This document shows positions 44,730 through 52,408 of a stretch of DNA of 54,882 nt, one piece after another (position 1 is the stretch's first letter; the number at the start of each line of letters is the position of its first letter). Under the pieces are notes generated by a model, which was not told the DNA's origin, did no database searches, and saw nothing but the letters and a program-made list of their open reading frames with translations. This DNA is from an uncultured Clostridia bacterium. GTDB taxonomy: Bacteria > Bacillota > Clostridia > Oscillospirales > Acutalibacteraceae. A program made the position numbers and the translations under genes. The DNA lies in contig CALWDJ010000013.1 of the NCBI GenBank assembly GCA_944376655.1, positions 1 through 54,882 on the forward strand, in the 5' to 3' direction.

Positions 44730-46346
44730 TTAAAATGCTGATTGAGCAGAATCAGAATAATTAATAATTGCATTGACTAAATCTTCAACACTTGGATCTG
44801 TTAACACAACAGCTGCCAATACACTTTCAATACTATAAGTAGCCGTATCACTTACAGCTGAATCGCCATTGTAAACTGTAACAGAAACCAATTCGCGCAT
44901 ATTAGGTGCAATTACATCTACATTGAAGAGCAATCTACCTTTTTCATCTACAGAATAATCAGTTATTGCTTCGCTAATAGGCGCACCGTTAAAGCTCGTA
45001 TATGAAACCATTAGTTTAACATCAGTAAGCTGATCAGGATTAGAATAATATGTTGTGACCGCTTTATGACTAAAAGAAATAGCATCACCCAAGCTAATAC
45101 TCGGAGTAGCTAAAGCGACTTTTTGTTTTTCTACGAAGTCACTAGATACCGGTATATAATTGCTCTCATTTTTTTCAACAGACGGTTTAGTCGTTGTGAC
45201 ATACTGCGCATAATCCCCAACAAGTTCAGCATCAGCCAAAAGCGAAGTATTATAGTTAAAATAGCTCTGTGCCTCTGCGCCCATTTTTAATAGGTTTGCT
45301 GCAACACGTTTCATAGCTTCTGCCGAGGTAGAGGAAGTTACTACTGACATAGCACTGTCTTTTACAGAAAAATCTCTTACCATACCAGAAACCCACTGAC
45401 CATCGCGCTTTGTGTAAAAGACAGAAGTAAATGTATCAGTAAAATGGATGCTCTTTACGCCTATAATCCATCTGTAATAACTTCCATCATTTTCCGCATC
45501 AGCAACATCAAAAACCATTGTTTCATCTGCTGCACCATTGCCATATTTATGTGTTACAACTGCAATCCCATCCTCCGAGTTCGCATAGTTAGTAATATTT
45601 GCTCTAAGTATTAATTGAGTAGTAGAAGTGCAACCTATACTGGGAGTAGCCAGTAAACTCGACATTAAATATGTAACATCTTCGGTAATCTGCTCACCGC
45701 AGTCGGCACACTCAAAAGTTATTGTGCCATTTACCTCTTCTGTCGCAGGAACAGCTGAAACAAACTCGAGATTTTCATGTGTGCAGACCGGAGCGTCTGC
45801 TACTACAGTAATCTTGCCGTCAATAAGCTGAGGATACACCCATTTCTCATTTAAGTCGGCAAACTGGCTCTCGTCAAAGATTATCGAATATACAGTACCG
45901 GCAGATGCATTGGTAGGGATTGTAACGCTGATTGTAACATTAAAAGAAGATGTTTCAAGAGGAGGAGTGTCTCCGTACTGCGGGAAGTTGATTATATCAA
46001 CCAATCTTACGGTCTTTGTTCCGTCTTCATTTGACAGAATATTATATTCGCCGCCTGTCTCGTCATTGACAAGGACAAGATCTCTATTATTCAAGTTATC
46101 ACGTACTTTTCCGATTTCAAGACCCGCAGCAAATTTAATATCCACTGACTGACCGCAGATTTTGGTGAGATCGGCACCCGTTACATTTACTCCAACTGTT
46201 CCACCTTTTTCGCCTTCGGCGCTTACTACTGTATAAACAGGAGTATCGCCCTCCGCAGCGCTTACGGAAAGGCAGCCGATAAGTGCGGTTAAGCATATGG
46301 CAGCCGAAACCATAATTGCCAGAGATTTTTTGAAAATCTTTTTCAT
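44730..46346 (-). CDS. Secreted cohesin-like surface protein
   Basis: A 538-residue exported protein: signal MKKIFKKSLAIMVSAAICL, probably cut after VSA (~30), though LIGC at 22-25 also fits a lipobox. Residues ~37-180 resemble a cohesin/dockerin-binding-type beta sandwich (GGTVGVNVTGADL, VDIKFAAGLEIGKV, ASAGTVYSIIFD, GKITVV). A Cys-rich hinge (CTHENLEF, CADCGEQI) follows, then two repeats of a Ruminococcaceae-type domain with EAMKRVAANLLKMGAEAQSYFNYN and a similar end LVNAIINYSDSAQSAF. Its stop lies 42 nt before the precursor gene on the same strand. Whether it is part of the peptide system or just upstream is open. Confidence 0.65.
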   Translation of the reverse strand: MKKIFKKSLAIMVSAAICLTALIGCLSVSAAEGDTPVYTVVSAEGEKGGTVGVNVTGADLTKICGQSVDIKFAAGLEIGKVRDNLNNRDLVLVNDETGGEYNILSNEDGTKTVRLVDIINFPQYGDTPPLETSSFNVTISVTIPTNASAGTVYSIIFDESQFADLNEKWVYPQLIDGKITVVADAPVCTHENLEFVSAVPATEEVNGTITFECADCGEQITEDVTYLMSSLLATPSIGCTSTTQLILRANITNYANSEDGIAVVTHKYGNGAADETMVFDVADAENDGSYYRWIIGVKSIHFTDTFTSVFYTKRDGQWVSGMVRDFSVKDSAMSVVTSSTSAEAMKRVAANLLKMGAEAQSYFNYNTSLLADAELVGDYAQYVTTTKPSVEKNESNYIPVSSDFVEKQKVALATPSISLGDAISFSHKAVTTYYSNPDQLTDVKLMVSYTSFNGAPISEAITDYSVDEKGRLLFNVDVIAPNMRELVSVTVYNGDSAVSDTATYSIESVLAAVVLTDPSVEDLVNAIINYSDSAQSAF

Positions 46347-46349
46347 ACT

Positions 46350-46434
46350 TTTTTTCTCCTAACCGGCTTTCGCCAAATATTCGTCTCCCCCGAGACCGGA
46401 CTGTCCAGACGAAGCTAAACCGCTTCCTATGACT
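46350..46434 (-). other. Structured untranslated leader of the secreted protein gene
   Basis: Minus-strand leader able to form GAAGC-GGTTTA-GCTTC, an outer stem TTCGTCT/AGACGAA with a competing GTCTC/GAGAC, and GGC-GAAA-GCC just before the ribosome site TAGGAG. The two alternative stems share bases, as in switching leaders. I cannot assign it to a known riboswitch class. Confidence 0.4.
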
Positions 46435-46440
46435 AATGCA

Positions 46441-46469
46441 ATTATAACATCTCAAAGAATAAAATTCAA
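46441..46469 (-). promoter_or_regulatory. Proximal promoter of the peptide operon
   Basis: -35 TTGAAT, 17-nt spacer, -10 TATAAT on the minus strand, about 95 nt before the secreted protein start. Confidence 0.7.
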
Positions 46470-46602
46470 GTGATATTTATGCAAAACAATGTCGCAGTCA
46501 ATAAAAAAAATAAAGTTTTTTTTGTGTAAATAGTCAAACATCACAACATTACAGTGTTTTTTTTAATAATCAGCAGAAAAAAGTATTTTTTATATCATTA
46601 TT

Positions 46603-46630
46603 ATTATAATACTTTTTTTCTGTATGTCAA
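46603..46630 (-). promoter_or_regulatory. Distal promoter of the peptide operon
   Basis: TTGACA, 16-nt spacer, TATAAT on the minus strand. It lies inside a 14-bp inverted repeat (CAGAAAAAAGTATT at 46574, AATACTTTTTTTCTG ending 46622). The surrounding 46490-46770 is extremely AT rich with many A and T tracts and holds no gene. Confidence 0.65.
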
Positions 46631-46769
46631 CCTTTTTTTTGCCAATATACCGGTATTTATTAAAAAATATTATTTCATTTATTGCAAAGTCCGATTTTTG
46701 GGACTTTAACTCTGATATTATTACTATTGTGAAATGACGGCAGTCAAGTTTTTAATTTTAAAAAAAATC

Positions 46770-46798
46770 TTGACAATTTCCGCATTTAACTATATAAT
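46770..46798 (+). promoter_or_regulatory. Perfect promoter of the small membrane protein
   Basis: TTGACA, 17-nt spacer, TATAAT, the strongest possible match. The LexA-type palindrome at 46806-46819 covers the start point. Confidence 0.9.
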
Positions 46799-46805
46799 AT
46801 GTATG

Positions 46806-46819
46806 CGAACATTTGTTCG
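46806..46819. promoter_or_regulatory. LexA-type operator (SOS box)
   Basis: CGAACATTTGTTCG: perfect CGAACA/TGTTCG arms with a two-base centre, matching the Gram-positive SOS box CGAAC-N4-GTTCG. It overlaps the transcription start of the 59-residue protein, the ideal place for repression. Confidence 0.7.
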
Positions 46820-46832
46820 GGAGGTTGAAATT

Positions 46833-47012
46833 ATGAGTTTTCCTATGATTTTAAGAACCGTATTTGAAATTGCATTATTTGCCGCGATTATCTGGGGCTT
46901 TTTTCACGAAGACCGTCTTGCTGCGTTTGAAAGACGTGTTTTCTGCTCTTTAAGAAGAAAAAAACTAAAAGTCATAAAGCCTGCTGTTTCTCATTTTGAA
47001 ACCGTAAAATGA
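46833..47012 (+). CDS. Small single-pass membrane protein, probably SOS-regulated
   Basis: A 59-residue protein from ATG 46833 (GGGAGG 8 nt upstream). One transmembrane helix near residues 4-24 (MILRTVFEIALFAAIIWGFF), then a basic cytoplasmic tail (FERRVFCSLRRKKLKVIK). Longer in-frame starts lie upstream, within the operator. Known SOS-induced division inhibitors of Firmicutes (YneA, SidA-like) are also small single-pass proteins, so a similar role is a fair guess, but there is no LysM domain and no sequence match that I recognise. It faces away from the peptide operon and ends at a hairpin. Confidence 0.7.
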   Translation: MSFPMILRTVFEIALFAAIIWGFFHEDRLAAFERRVFCSLRRKKLKVIKPAVSHFETVK

Positions 47013-47032
47013 TATATATTTTCTAATTTCCG

Positions 47033-47066
47033 GTTGCCGCAAAAAACACTTGATTTTTGCGGCAAC
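47033..47066 (+). terminator. Hairpin after the small membrane protein
   Basis: GTTGCCGCAAAAA pairs perfectly with TTTTTGCGGCAAC. The T's lie inside the 3' arm. The right half also holds the -35 box of tRNA-Ser. Confidence 0.65.
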
Positions 47067-47078
47067 TGATGTTATAAT
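47050..47078 (+). promoter_or_regulatory. tRNA-Ser promoter
   Basis: -35 TTGATT, 17-nt spacer, -10 TATAAT, 41 nt before the tRNA. It overlaps the preceding hairpin. Confidence 0.75.
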
Positions 47079-47118
47079 GGCTATTGCCGCCGCTGAAGTG
47101 AGCGGCTTATTACGATAC

Positions 47119-47211
47119 GGAGATGTCGCCTAGTCCGGTCGAGGGCGCACGATTGGAAATCGTGTAACCATTAACAGTGGTTCGAGAGTTCGAATCTCTC
47201 CATCTCCGCCA
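47119..47211 (+). tRNA. tRNA-Ser (anticodon GGA)
   Basis: A 93-nt class II tRNA: acceptor GGAGATG/CATCTCC, anticodon stem CACGA/TCGTG with loop TTGGAAA (anticodon GGA), a long variable arm (AACCATTAACAGTGGTT), T arm GAGAGTTCGAATCTCTC, discriminator G and encoded CCA. Own promoter upstream and terminator 6 nt downstream. Confidence 0.97.
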
Positions 47212-47250
47212 GGCAGAGCCCGGAGCCAAACGCGCTCCAGGCTTTTTTTG
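47211..47250 (+). terminator. tRNA-Ser terminator, copy 1
   Basis: GCCCGGAGC with partner GCTCCAGGC, then seven Ts. The unit begins AGGCAGAGCCCGGAGCCAAA and recurs exactly 100 bp later. Confidence 0.85.
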
Positions 47251-47310
47251 TTTTATTTTAAAATCGATGCCCGCGTTTACAGCCGCCATCTTTTTTCAGT
47301 TTCTCTTTGC

Positions 47311-47350
47311 AGGCAGGGCCCGGAGCCAAACACGCTCCGGGTCTTTTTTG
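47311..47350 (+). terminator. tRNA-Ser terminator, copy 2
   Basis: AGGCAGGGCCCGGAGCCAAA, CACGCTCCGGGTC and six Ts: a second, nearly identical 40-bp unit, with a slightly better hairpin (GGCCCGGAGC with partner GCTCCGGGTC). The stretch 47251-47310 between the copies shows no tRNA or gene, and 47351-47492 shows none either. Confidence 0.75.
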
Positions 47351-47492
47351 TCTAAGAAACACGTGACAGCTTCCATTTTTTCTTATTAAAACCGATAGCC
47401 ATGACACGCGGCTTATCCGCTTTATGAATATTAGAAATAAAAATATTTCTTCCGAGACGTTGAGTTTTTTTATATCAAAATTCAATAATTGT

Positions 47493-47526
47493 AAAAAAAT
47501 CCTGCCTGTTTCGGCAGGATTTTTTA
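47493..47526 (-). terminator. Terminator of cpsD
   Basis: AAAAAATCCTGCC with partner GGCAGGATTTTTT, five-base loop; the T-run on the minus strand ends the cpsC-cpsD transcript. Confidence 0.88.
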
Positions 47527-47532
47527 CAACCG

Positions 47533-48285
47533 TTATTTAATTCTTTTCCCCGACGGCGTGTATTCGTATCTTCTGTAATATTTTTTATAGTATTTAGTAC
47601 GTTTGGATTCTATATCATTGAGTATCGCGCCGAGAATTTTACAGCCGCTCTTTATAAGCTGATCCTTAATCTCTGCAACCTCTTTAACGGTTATTTTTCC
47701 CGGAGTAACTACGATTGCCGCACCGTCACAACGAGCAGCGATAACAGCAGCATCAATAACCGTTCCGAGCGGCGGTGAATCGATCAACACATAATTATAT
47801 ACGCTTCTGGCGCTTTCAATAAGCTGCTTGAACCTTTCCCCACCGAGAAGCTCAACAGGATTCGGAGGAAACCGTCCGCTGAATATCGCGTCAAAATACG
47901 GATCCTGTGTATTGTAAAGCACCTTATCAATGCCGGCTTGTCCTGACAAAAGCTCTGAAAGACCGTAGAAATTCTGTGAAACCACATTACGTCTGAGTAA
48001 AACAGATTTTCGCATATCTGCGTCAATCAAAAGTGTTTTTTTGCCGGCTTCGGCAAGACTTTTGGCAAGCTCTGCGGATACTGTACTTTTTCCCTCGTTT
48101 TCACGTGAACTTGTAAGCACAATAACCTTGATATCCGCTCCGCAAAACATAATATTTGTACGTAGTGTTTTAAAATTCTCGTTTGTAAGATAATCATCAG
48201 AAGATGATGTGTTGAAATTAACTCTTCCGGCTGAAATTCCCTTATTGAATTGTATATCATACTGATTATTGTCGTGTTCGAACAT
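47533..48285 (-). CDS. CpsD/CapB-type tyrosine kinase
   Basis: A 250-residue BY-kinase. Walker A SSRENEGKST, Walker A' LLIDADMRKS, Walker B YVLIDSPPLG, and a C-terminal Tyr cluster (TKYYKKYYRRYEY) that is autophosphorylated in the family. With the CpsC-like membrane adaptor just upstream it controls polymer length in capsule or exopolysaccharide synthesis. Separated from cpsC by 50 nt. No glycosyltransferases, flippase or polymerase are nearby, so its target pathway lies elsewhere. Confidence 0.9.
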   Translation of the reverse strand: MFEHDNNQYDIQFNKGISAGRVNFNTSSSDDYLTNENFKTLRTNIMFCGADIKVIVLTSSRENEGKSTVSAELAKSLAEAGKKTLLIDADMRKSVLLRRNVVSQNFYGLSELLSGQAGIDKVLYNTQDPYFDAIFSGRFPPNPVELLGGERFKQLIESARSVYNYVLIDSPPLGTVIDAAVIAARCDGAAIVVTPGKITVKEVAEIKDQLIKSGCKILGAILNDIESKRTKYYKKYYRRYEYTPSGKRIK

Positions 48286-48335
48286 AATTCTGCCTTTCTG
48301 CGATATAGCCTTTAACCGTAATTAACATTAAACGA

Positions 48336-49037
48336 CTATTTGGATTTCGTCTTTTTCTTATTCTGATTATAAGGTATATTTCCGAGAACGCTTATTTCAA
48401 GATATTTTTCAATATCCTCGGGTCCGTTGATTTTATCGTTAAGGAAGCAAATCAGAACCACTGTTCCGGCAAACACTACAAACGCGACAATAATAGCTTT
48501 CATAATATTTCCGGAAGTATTCGACGAAGACGGCGCAGACGCGATATCACCCTTACGTATTATAGTTACCTGATCTATTCCGAGCAGCTCCACTATTTTC
48601 TCCTGTGACACTTCGCAAATTGAATCAACTATTCTTTTAGAGTCAACAGCGTCAGGAGTTCTGACCGTAATTTCAAGGAATCTGGTGTTTTCCGGATTTA
48701 CAACCGTAACGGCGCTTTTCAGCTGCGCGTATGAATATTTATTGTCAAGCTCGTCCGAGACCTCGTCAAGCACCGCTTTGTCTACAATAAGATCTTCATA
48801 ATCCTTTGTAAGGTATATTGAAACCGAAAGATCGCTTGAGCTTATATTTTCCGACTGCTTGTTCATTATATAGAGTTTACCGGTTGAATCATACAAAGGT
48901 GTCGCTATAAAATTCGAATAAATAACCGCTGCAAGCACACACACTATGAGCAGTATCATAAGAATATACCACCGCGTAACTACCGTATACATCAGATCTC
49001 TTAAATTAAGTTTATTATACTCATTTTTATTTTCCAC
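48336..49037 (-). CDS. CpsC/YveK-type Wzz membrane adaptor
   Basis: A protein of about 233 residues with the Wzz/YveK layout: TM1 WYILMILLIVCVLAAVIYSNFI near residue 25, an extracytoplasmic helical domain (TPLYDSTGKLYIMNK ... EITVRTPDAVDSKRIVDSICEV), and TM2 IMKAIIVAFVVFAGTVVLICFLNDKI followed by the kinase-activating tail. GTG 49037 with GGGG upstream is preferred; a frame to 49106 would start upstream of the promoter's -10, so it is rejected, and ATG 49079 is possible. It activates the adjacent CpsD. Confidence 0.82.
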   Translation of the reverse strand: MENKNEYNKLNLRDLMYTVVTRWYILMILLIVCVLAAVIYSNFIATPLYDSTGKLYIMNKQSENISSSDLSVSIYLTKDYEDLIVDKAVLDEVSDELDNKYSYAQLKSAVTVVNPENTRFLEITVRTPDAVDSKRIVDSICEVSQEKIVELLGIDQVTIIRKGDIASAPSSSNTSGNIMKAIIVAFVVFAGTVVLICFLNDKINGPEDIEKYLEISVLGNIPYNQNKKKTKSK

Positions 49038-49096
49038 GAATAAATTACCCCAGTAAATAATTTGTGTTTTAAATGCCATTTTTATACAGCAATGAT

Positions 49097-49125
49097 ATTC
49101 TATCATATTCCGGCATATAATTCAA
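49097..49125 (-). promoter_or_regulatory. Promoter of cpsC-cpsD
   Basis: -35 TTGAAT, 17-nt spacer, -10 TAGAAT on the minus strand. Its position rules out the longest cpsC start. Confidence 0.65.
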
Positions 49126-49155
49126 GTGTGTAAAACCTGAAATACCATAATTTTC

Positions 49156-50130
49156 TTATAAAAGTTTTATGCTTATTTCACCTGACGAAAGAAATTCCTG
49201 CCTTTTATCCGGATAAGCAACGCGCAGACGGTAATTTTCGTCTATTTCAAGTGCTGTCGCCGGCTTTGAGCCGTCGGCGGATATTACGGTTATTTCCCTG
49301 CCCGGAACTATACAGCGTTTCCTGTACGCGTCAAGACAATCATGCGAACCGATTTTTTCATAATAACCGAAAAATTTTTCAAGCACCAGTGCCGCGAGCC
49401 GCGCGCGCTGCCCGCTCTTTCTCTTGCTGAAAATCGCTCCGGCTATGCCGGAAATCTCATCGGGAAATCCACCGTCAGGAACATACGCGTTGAGCCCTAT
49501 CCCGAGTATCGCGTAATCAAGCGTGCCGCTCTCGACATTTATCGCCGCCTCTGTAAGTATTCCCGATATTTTTCTGTTTTCCATAAGAACATCGTTAACC
49601 CATTTTATTCCGGTTTTTCTGCCTGTAAGCTCTTCTGCCGCCTCGGCTACGGCAACCGCCGCCGCCGTGGTTATCTGTACGGCTTTCTCACAGGAAAGAG
49701 ACGGGCGAAGCAGAATACTCATATAAACTCCGCTGTCGGAAGGAGAATAAAACCTTCTCGCGAACCTGCCCCTGCCCGCCGTCTGCTCCGACGCGGCAAG
49801 AACCGTTCCCTCTTCCGCGCCTTTTGAGGCGATTTCCTTCAATACCGCGTTTGTGGAGGTAACGGTGTTCCTTACTTCAATTTTGAGCTTTCCGTGAAGC
49901 TCTGTGAGATTTTTTTCTATCTCCTGTGCGGTAAGCACATCGCTGTCCGGCCTTATGCGGTAGCCGCGGTTTGTGACCGCTTCTATACCGTAGCCGTCAT
50001 GTCTTAGAGACTCTACCGCCTTCCACACGGCGCTGCGGCTGACTCCGAGTATTTCCGCCGCGTTTTCTCCGGAAATATAATCCTCTTTGCTGAGCAGCGG
50101 AAGCAGACGTTCCTTTACGCTTCTGGTCAT
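49156..50130 (-). CDS. birA: Bifunctional biotin ligase / biotin repressor
   Basis: A 324-residue class II biotin protein ligase: N-terminal winged helix (EDYISGENAAEILGVSRSAVWKAVESLR), biotin-binding part SEQTAGRGRFARRFYSP (the GRGRxxR loop), KWVNDVLMENRKISGILTEA, and a C-terminal SH3-like cap. It attaches biotin to carboxylase carrier proteins and represses biotin genes when charged. It follows deoD by 20 nt. No biotin genes are in the window. Confidence 0.93.
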   Translation of the reverse strand: MTRSVKERLLPLLSKEDYISGENAAEILGVSRSAVWKAVESLRHDGYGIEAVTNRGYRIRPDSDVLTAQEIEKNLTELHGKLKIEVRNTVTSTNAVLKEIASKGAEEGTVLAASEQTAGRGRFARRFYSPSDSGVYMSILLRPSLSCEKAVQITTAAAVAVAEAAEELTGRKTGIKWVNDVLMENRKISGILTEAAINVESGTLDYAILGIGLNAYVPDGGFPDEISGIAGAIFSKRKSGQRARLAALVLEKFFGYYEKIGSHDCLDAYRKRCIVPGREITVISADGSKPATALEIDENYRLRVAYPDKRQEFLSSGEISIKLL

Positions 50131-50150
50131 TTTCAGACTCCCTCCGGCGT

Positions 50151-50873
50151 TTAAAGCGACACCGCTGTCTCAAGCGCCAGCTTTATCATATCGGTAAATG
50201 AGTTCTGCCGCTCCGCTGCGGTCGTCTCCTCTCCTGTCACAAGCGAATCCGAAACCGTGCACACCGCGAGCGCCTTTTTGCCTGTTCTCGCCGCGTTGGC
50301 GTAAAGCGCCGCCGCCTCCATCTCAACCGCGAGCACTCCCATTTTCGACCACAGCGCAGCCGGCGTGCGGTCGGGAGAGACGCTTTCGGTATAAAACCTA
50401 TCGCTTGAAAGTATATTACCGACGTGATAAGGAAGCCCTAATCTTCTTGCGGCTGAGACCGCCTTTTCGAGCAGTCCGAAGTCGGCTATCGGCGAAAAAT
50501 CGCCCGGCAGCTCATACTGCTTAATAAAAGCCGAATCGGTGCAGGCGGCCTGACCTATAACGATATCGCGCAGCTTCACATCAGCCCTGTACGAGCCGGC
50601 GGAGCCTATTCTTATTATATTATCGACTCCGAAAAAGCTGAAAAGCTCATATGAGTAAATACCCATTGACGGCATACCCATTCCGCTCGCCATTACAGAA
50701 ACTTTTCTGCCTTCGTAAATACCGGTATATCCCTTTACGCCGCGGACATCGTTGACAAGCCTTGCGTCCTTCAAAAAATTTTCGGCTATCATCTGTGAAC
50801 GGTAAGGGTCTCCCGGCATAAGCACGGTTTCGGCGAAATCTCCTTTTTCCGCGTTGATATGAGGCGTTGACAT
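50151..50873 (-). CDS. deoD: Purine-nucleoside phosphorylase, DeoD type
   Basis: A 240-residue hexameric-type PNP: MSTPHINAEKGDFAETVLMPGDPYRS (phosphate loop), GYTGIYEGRKVSVMASGMGMPSMGIYSYEL, GSAGSYR, ILSSDRFYTE and catalytic VSDSLVTGEETTAAERQNSF. The Asp in VSDS protonates the base. It releases ribose-1-phosphate and purine bases, which the xpt operon enzymes can salvage. Immediately upstream of birA. Confidence 0.95.
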   Translation of the reverse strand: MSTPHINAEKGDFAETVLMPGDPYRSQMIAENFLKDARLVNDVRGVKGYTGIYEGRKVSVMASGMGMPSMGIYSYELFSFFGVDNIIRIGSAGSYRADVKLRDIVIGQAACTDSAFIKQYELPGDFSPIADFGLLEKAVSAARRLGLPYHVGNILSSDRFYTESVSPDRTPAALWSKMGVLAVEMEAAALYANAARTGKKALAVCTVSDSLVTGEETTAAERQNSFTDMIKLALETAVSL

Positions 50874-50959
50874 AAATGCTCCGTCCTTTCCTTTTTTATC
50901 ACCCTGATATTTTTTTCATATACTGTAATATCCATTGAAATCATAAAGGAGTATATGCT

Positions 50960-51364
50960 ATGGAACACAGCTTTCCCTGCCGGATAAACGGCGAAAAAGA
51001 ACTGGAATATTATGAGGAGTACTTAAACAGAAACGGCGATGCTGCTGACACTTCCGAAGAAAAAACTATGAAAATGACTGTCAGCCCGCCTTCGGGCTAT
51101 ATCGACAAGGCGCTTCCGCCCCCGCCCTGCAAGGATGACCGGCTATGCTGCTACCTTAAAACGGCTGTCGGCAAGCTCGTAAGAGTTGAATCGGTTATAG
51201 GCGGCTGTCTTGAAAGCCGTGTAGGCACGCTGCTTAAAGTCGGCGAGGACTTTATCGTAATAAAGCTGTGGCAGAGCTGCAGCACTATGATATGCGAAAA
51301 AGCGTCTGTCAGGTATATAACCGTGATACACGACAACGACGTCAATAAAATAGGACTTTATTGA
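50960..51364 (+). CDS. Hypothetical protein with an LSm-like C-terminal domain
   Basis: A 134-residue protein. The first ~60 residues look disordered (EKELEYYEEYLNRNGDAADTSEEKT, PSGYIDKALPPPPCKDD). The rest resembles small beta barrels: LKTAVGKLVRVESVIGGCLESRVGTLLKVGEDFIVIKL followed by SVRYITVIHD, a pattern seen in small Sm-like or coat-related proteins of Firmicutes. I do not recognise a named family. Good ribosome site (AAAGGAG). The dispersed repeat follows on the opposite strand. Confidence 0.65.
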   Translation: MEHSFPCRINGEKELEYYEEYLNRNGDAADTSEEKTMKMTVSPPSGYIDKALPPPPCKDDRLCCYLKTAVGKLVRVESVIGGCLESRVGTLLKVGEDFIVIKLWQSCSTMICEKASVRYITVIHDNDVNKIGLY

Positions 51365-51383
51365 TTACCGTTTGTTTTCAGCC

Positions 51384-51480
51384 GCGCCTGCCGCCGTAAA
51401 AACAAAATGCGGCTTTTCGCCGCGGAAAAATCGAATTTGAGATTTATCGACAGACTCAGGAGCGTGCTCAGGCACGCTCC
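51384..51480 (-). repeat. Structured dispersed repeat, copy 2
   Basis: Read on the minus strand: hairpin GGAGCGTGC-CTGA-GCACGCTCC (51459-51480), then AGTCTGTCGATAAATCTCAA, ATTCGATTTTT, a GCGGC/GCCGC hairpin, ATTTTGTTTTT and CGGCGGCAGG. It matches copy 1 in order and in most bases, while its first hairpin has a different sequence in the same place. It lies right after sufB on the same strand, so it may serve as its terminator. CTGTCG and CGGCAG can still pair through a wobble. Confidence 0.7.
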
Positions 51481-51490
51481 CTTAATTTGT

Positions 51491-52408
51491 TTACTTAAGA
51501 AATCCGTTGATAATCTGCTCTTCAGCCTGCTTCTCGGTAAGACCCAAAGTCATCAGCTTTATAATCTGGTCCCCGGCGATTTTGCCTATCGCCGCCTCGT
51601 GTATAAGCGAAGCGTCAATATTATTTGCGGTTATTTCGGGTATTGCGCTTACCCTGCCGTTGTCCATTATTATAGCGTCGCATTCCGAATGTCCGCTGCA
51701 TATATTATTACCGTTTATTTCAGAAACAAACTTCTGATACGAATTATCTTTCGCAACCGAGCGTGAAATAAGGTTCGTGCTCGAATTTTCGCCGTCAAGG
51801 TCAATTTTGAACTCGGTTTCGGCGGTCTGCTTTCCGTGGGTCATCAGCTTTTCCTTTACTATAAGGGTCGCACCGTCTGCGAGTCTGCCGGTCGTTACAC
51901 GCTTTGTGGAATCGACCCCTTTTATCTGGGTGGTTTCCATCTCCATATAACCGCCCTCGGCGATATTGATGATAGTTGTCGGGTTCATAATGTTCTCCCC
52001 GTTGCCGTCGCCCTCGCCGTAATGCTTTTCTATATATCTGATTTTAGCGTTTTTGCCTACGAAAAAGGTGTGTATCCCGTCGTGCTCCGCCTTTTCGCCG
52101 CCGCAGTTGTGTATGCCGCAGCCGGCTATTATGGTGACATCGGCGCCGTCGCCGATTATAAAATCATTGTAAACAAGGTCGGTAAGTCCCGTTTCGCTTA
52201 TGATTACAGGTATATGAACCGTCTCGTTTTCAGCACCGGGCTTGATTATTATATCTATCCCCGGATTATCCGTTTTTGAACGTATTTCCACATTTTCGGT
52301 TATATGCCTGTCCGCGAGCTGACCGTTGGCGCGTATATTGTAGGCGCCTTCGGTTTTCCCGTCCATATCGGCAATTATCTTCAAAAGCTCAAGCTCTGTA
52401 CTGTTCAT
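51491..52408 (-). CDS. sufB: SufB/SufD-like Fe-S scaffold protein (minimal SUF)
   Basis: A 305-residue beta-helix protein of the SufBD family: PVIISETGLTDLVYNDFIIGDGADVTIIAGCGIHNCG, IRYIEKHYGEGDG, MNPTTIINIAEGGYMEMET, and the C-terminal NICSGHSECDAIIMDNGRVSAIPEITANNIDASLIHEAAIGKI. It is much shorter than E. coli SufB (495). The sequence keeps Cys and an ASLIHEA-type Glu near the SufC contact. With only SufC beside it, this is the two-gene SMS (SUF-like minimal system) arrangement described in anaerobes and archaea. It overlaps sufC by ATGA. Confidence 0.85.
   Translation of the reverse strand: MNSTELELLKIIADMDGKTEGAYNIRANGQLADRHITENVEIRSKTDNPGIDIIIKPGAENETVHIPVIISETGLTDLVYNDFIIGDGADVTIIAGCGIHNCGGEKAEHDGIHTFFVGKNAKIRYIEKHYGEGDGNGENIMNPTTIINIAEGGYMEMETTQIKGVDSTKRVTTGRLADGATLIVKEKLMTHGKQTAETEFKIDLDGENSSTNLISRSVAKDNSYQKFVSEINGNNICSGHSECDAIIMDNGRVSAIPEITANNIDASLIHEAAIGKIAGDQIIKLMTLGLTEKQAEEQIINGFLK

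Noticed and set aside
46574-46622. The A/T-rich inverted repeat as a terminator
   Set aside because: It contains a TTGACA-16-TATAAT promoter and its stem is almost entirely A/T, so a promoter explains it better.
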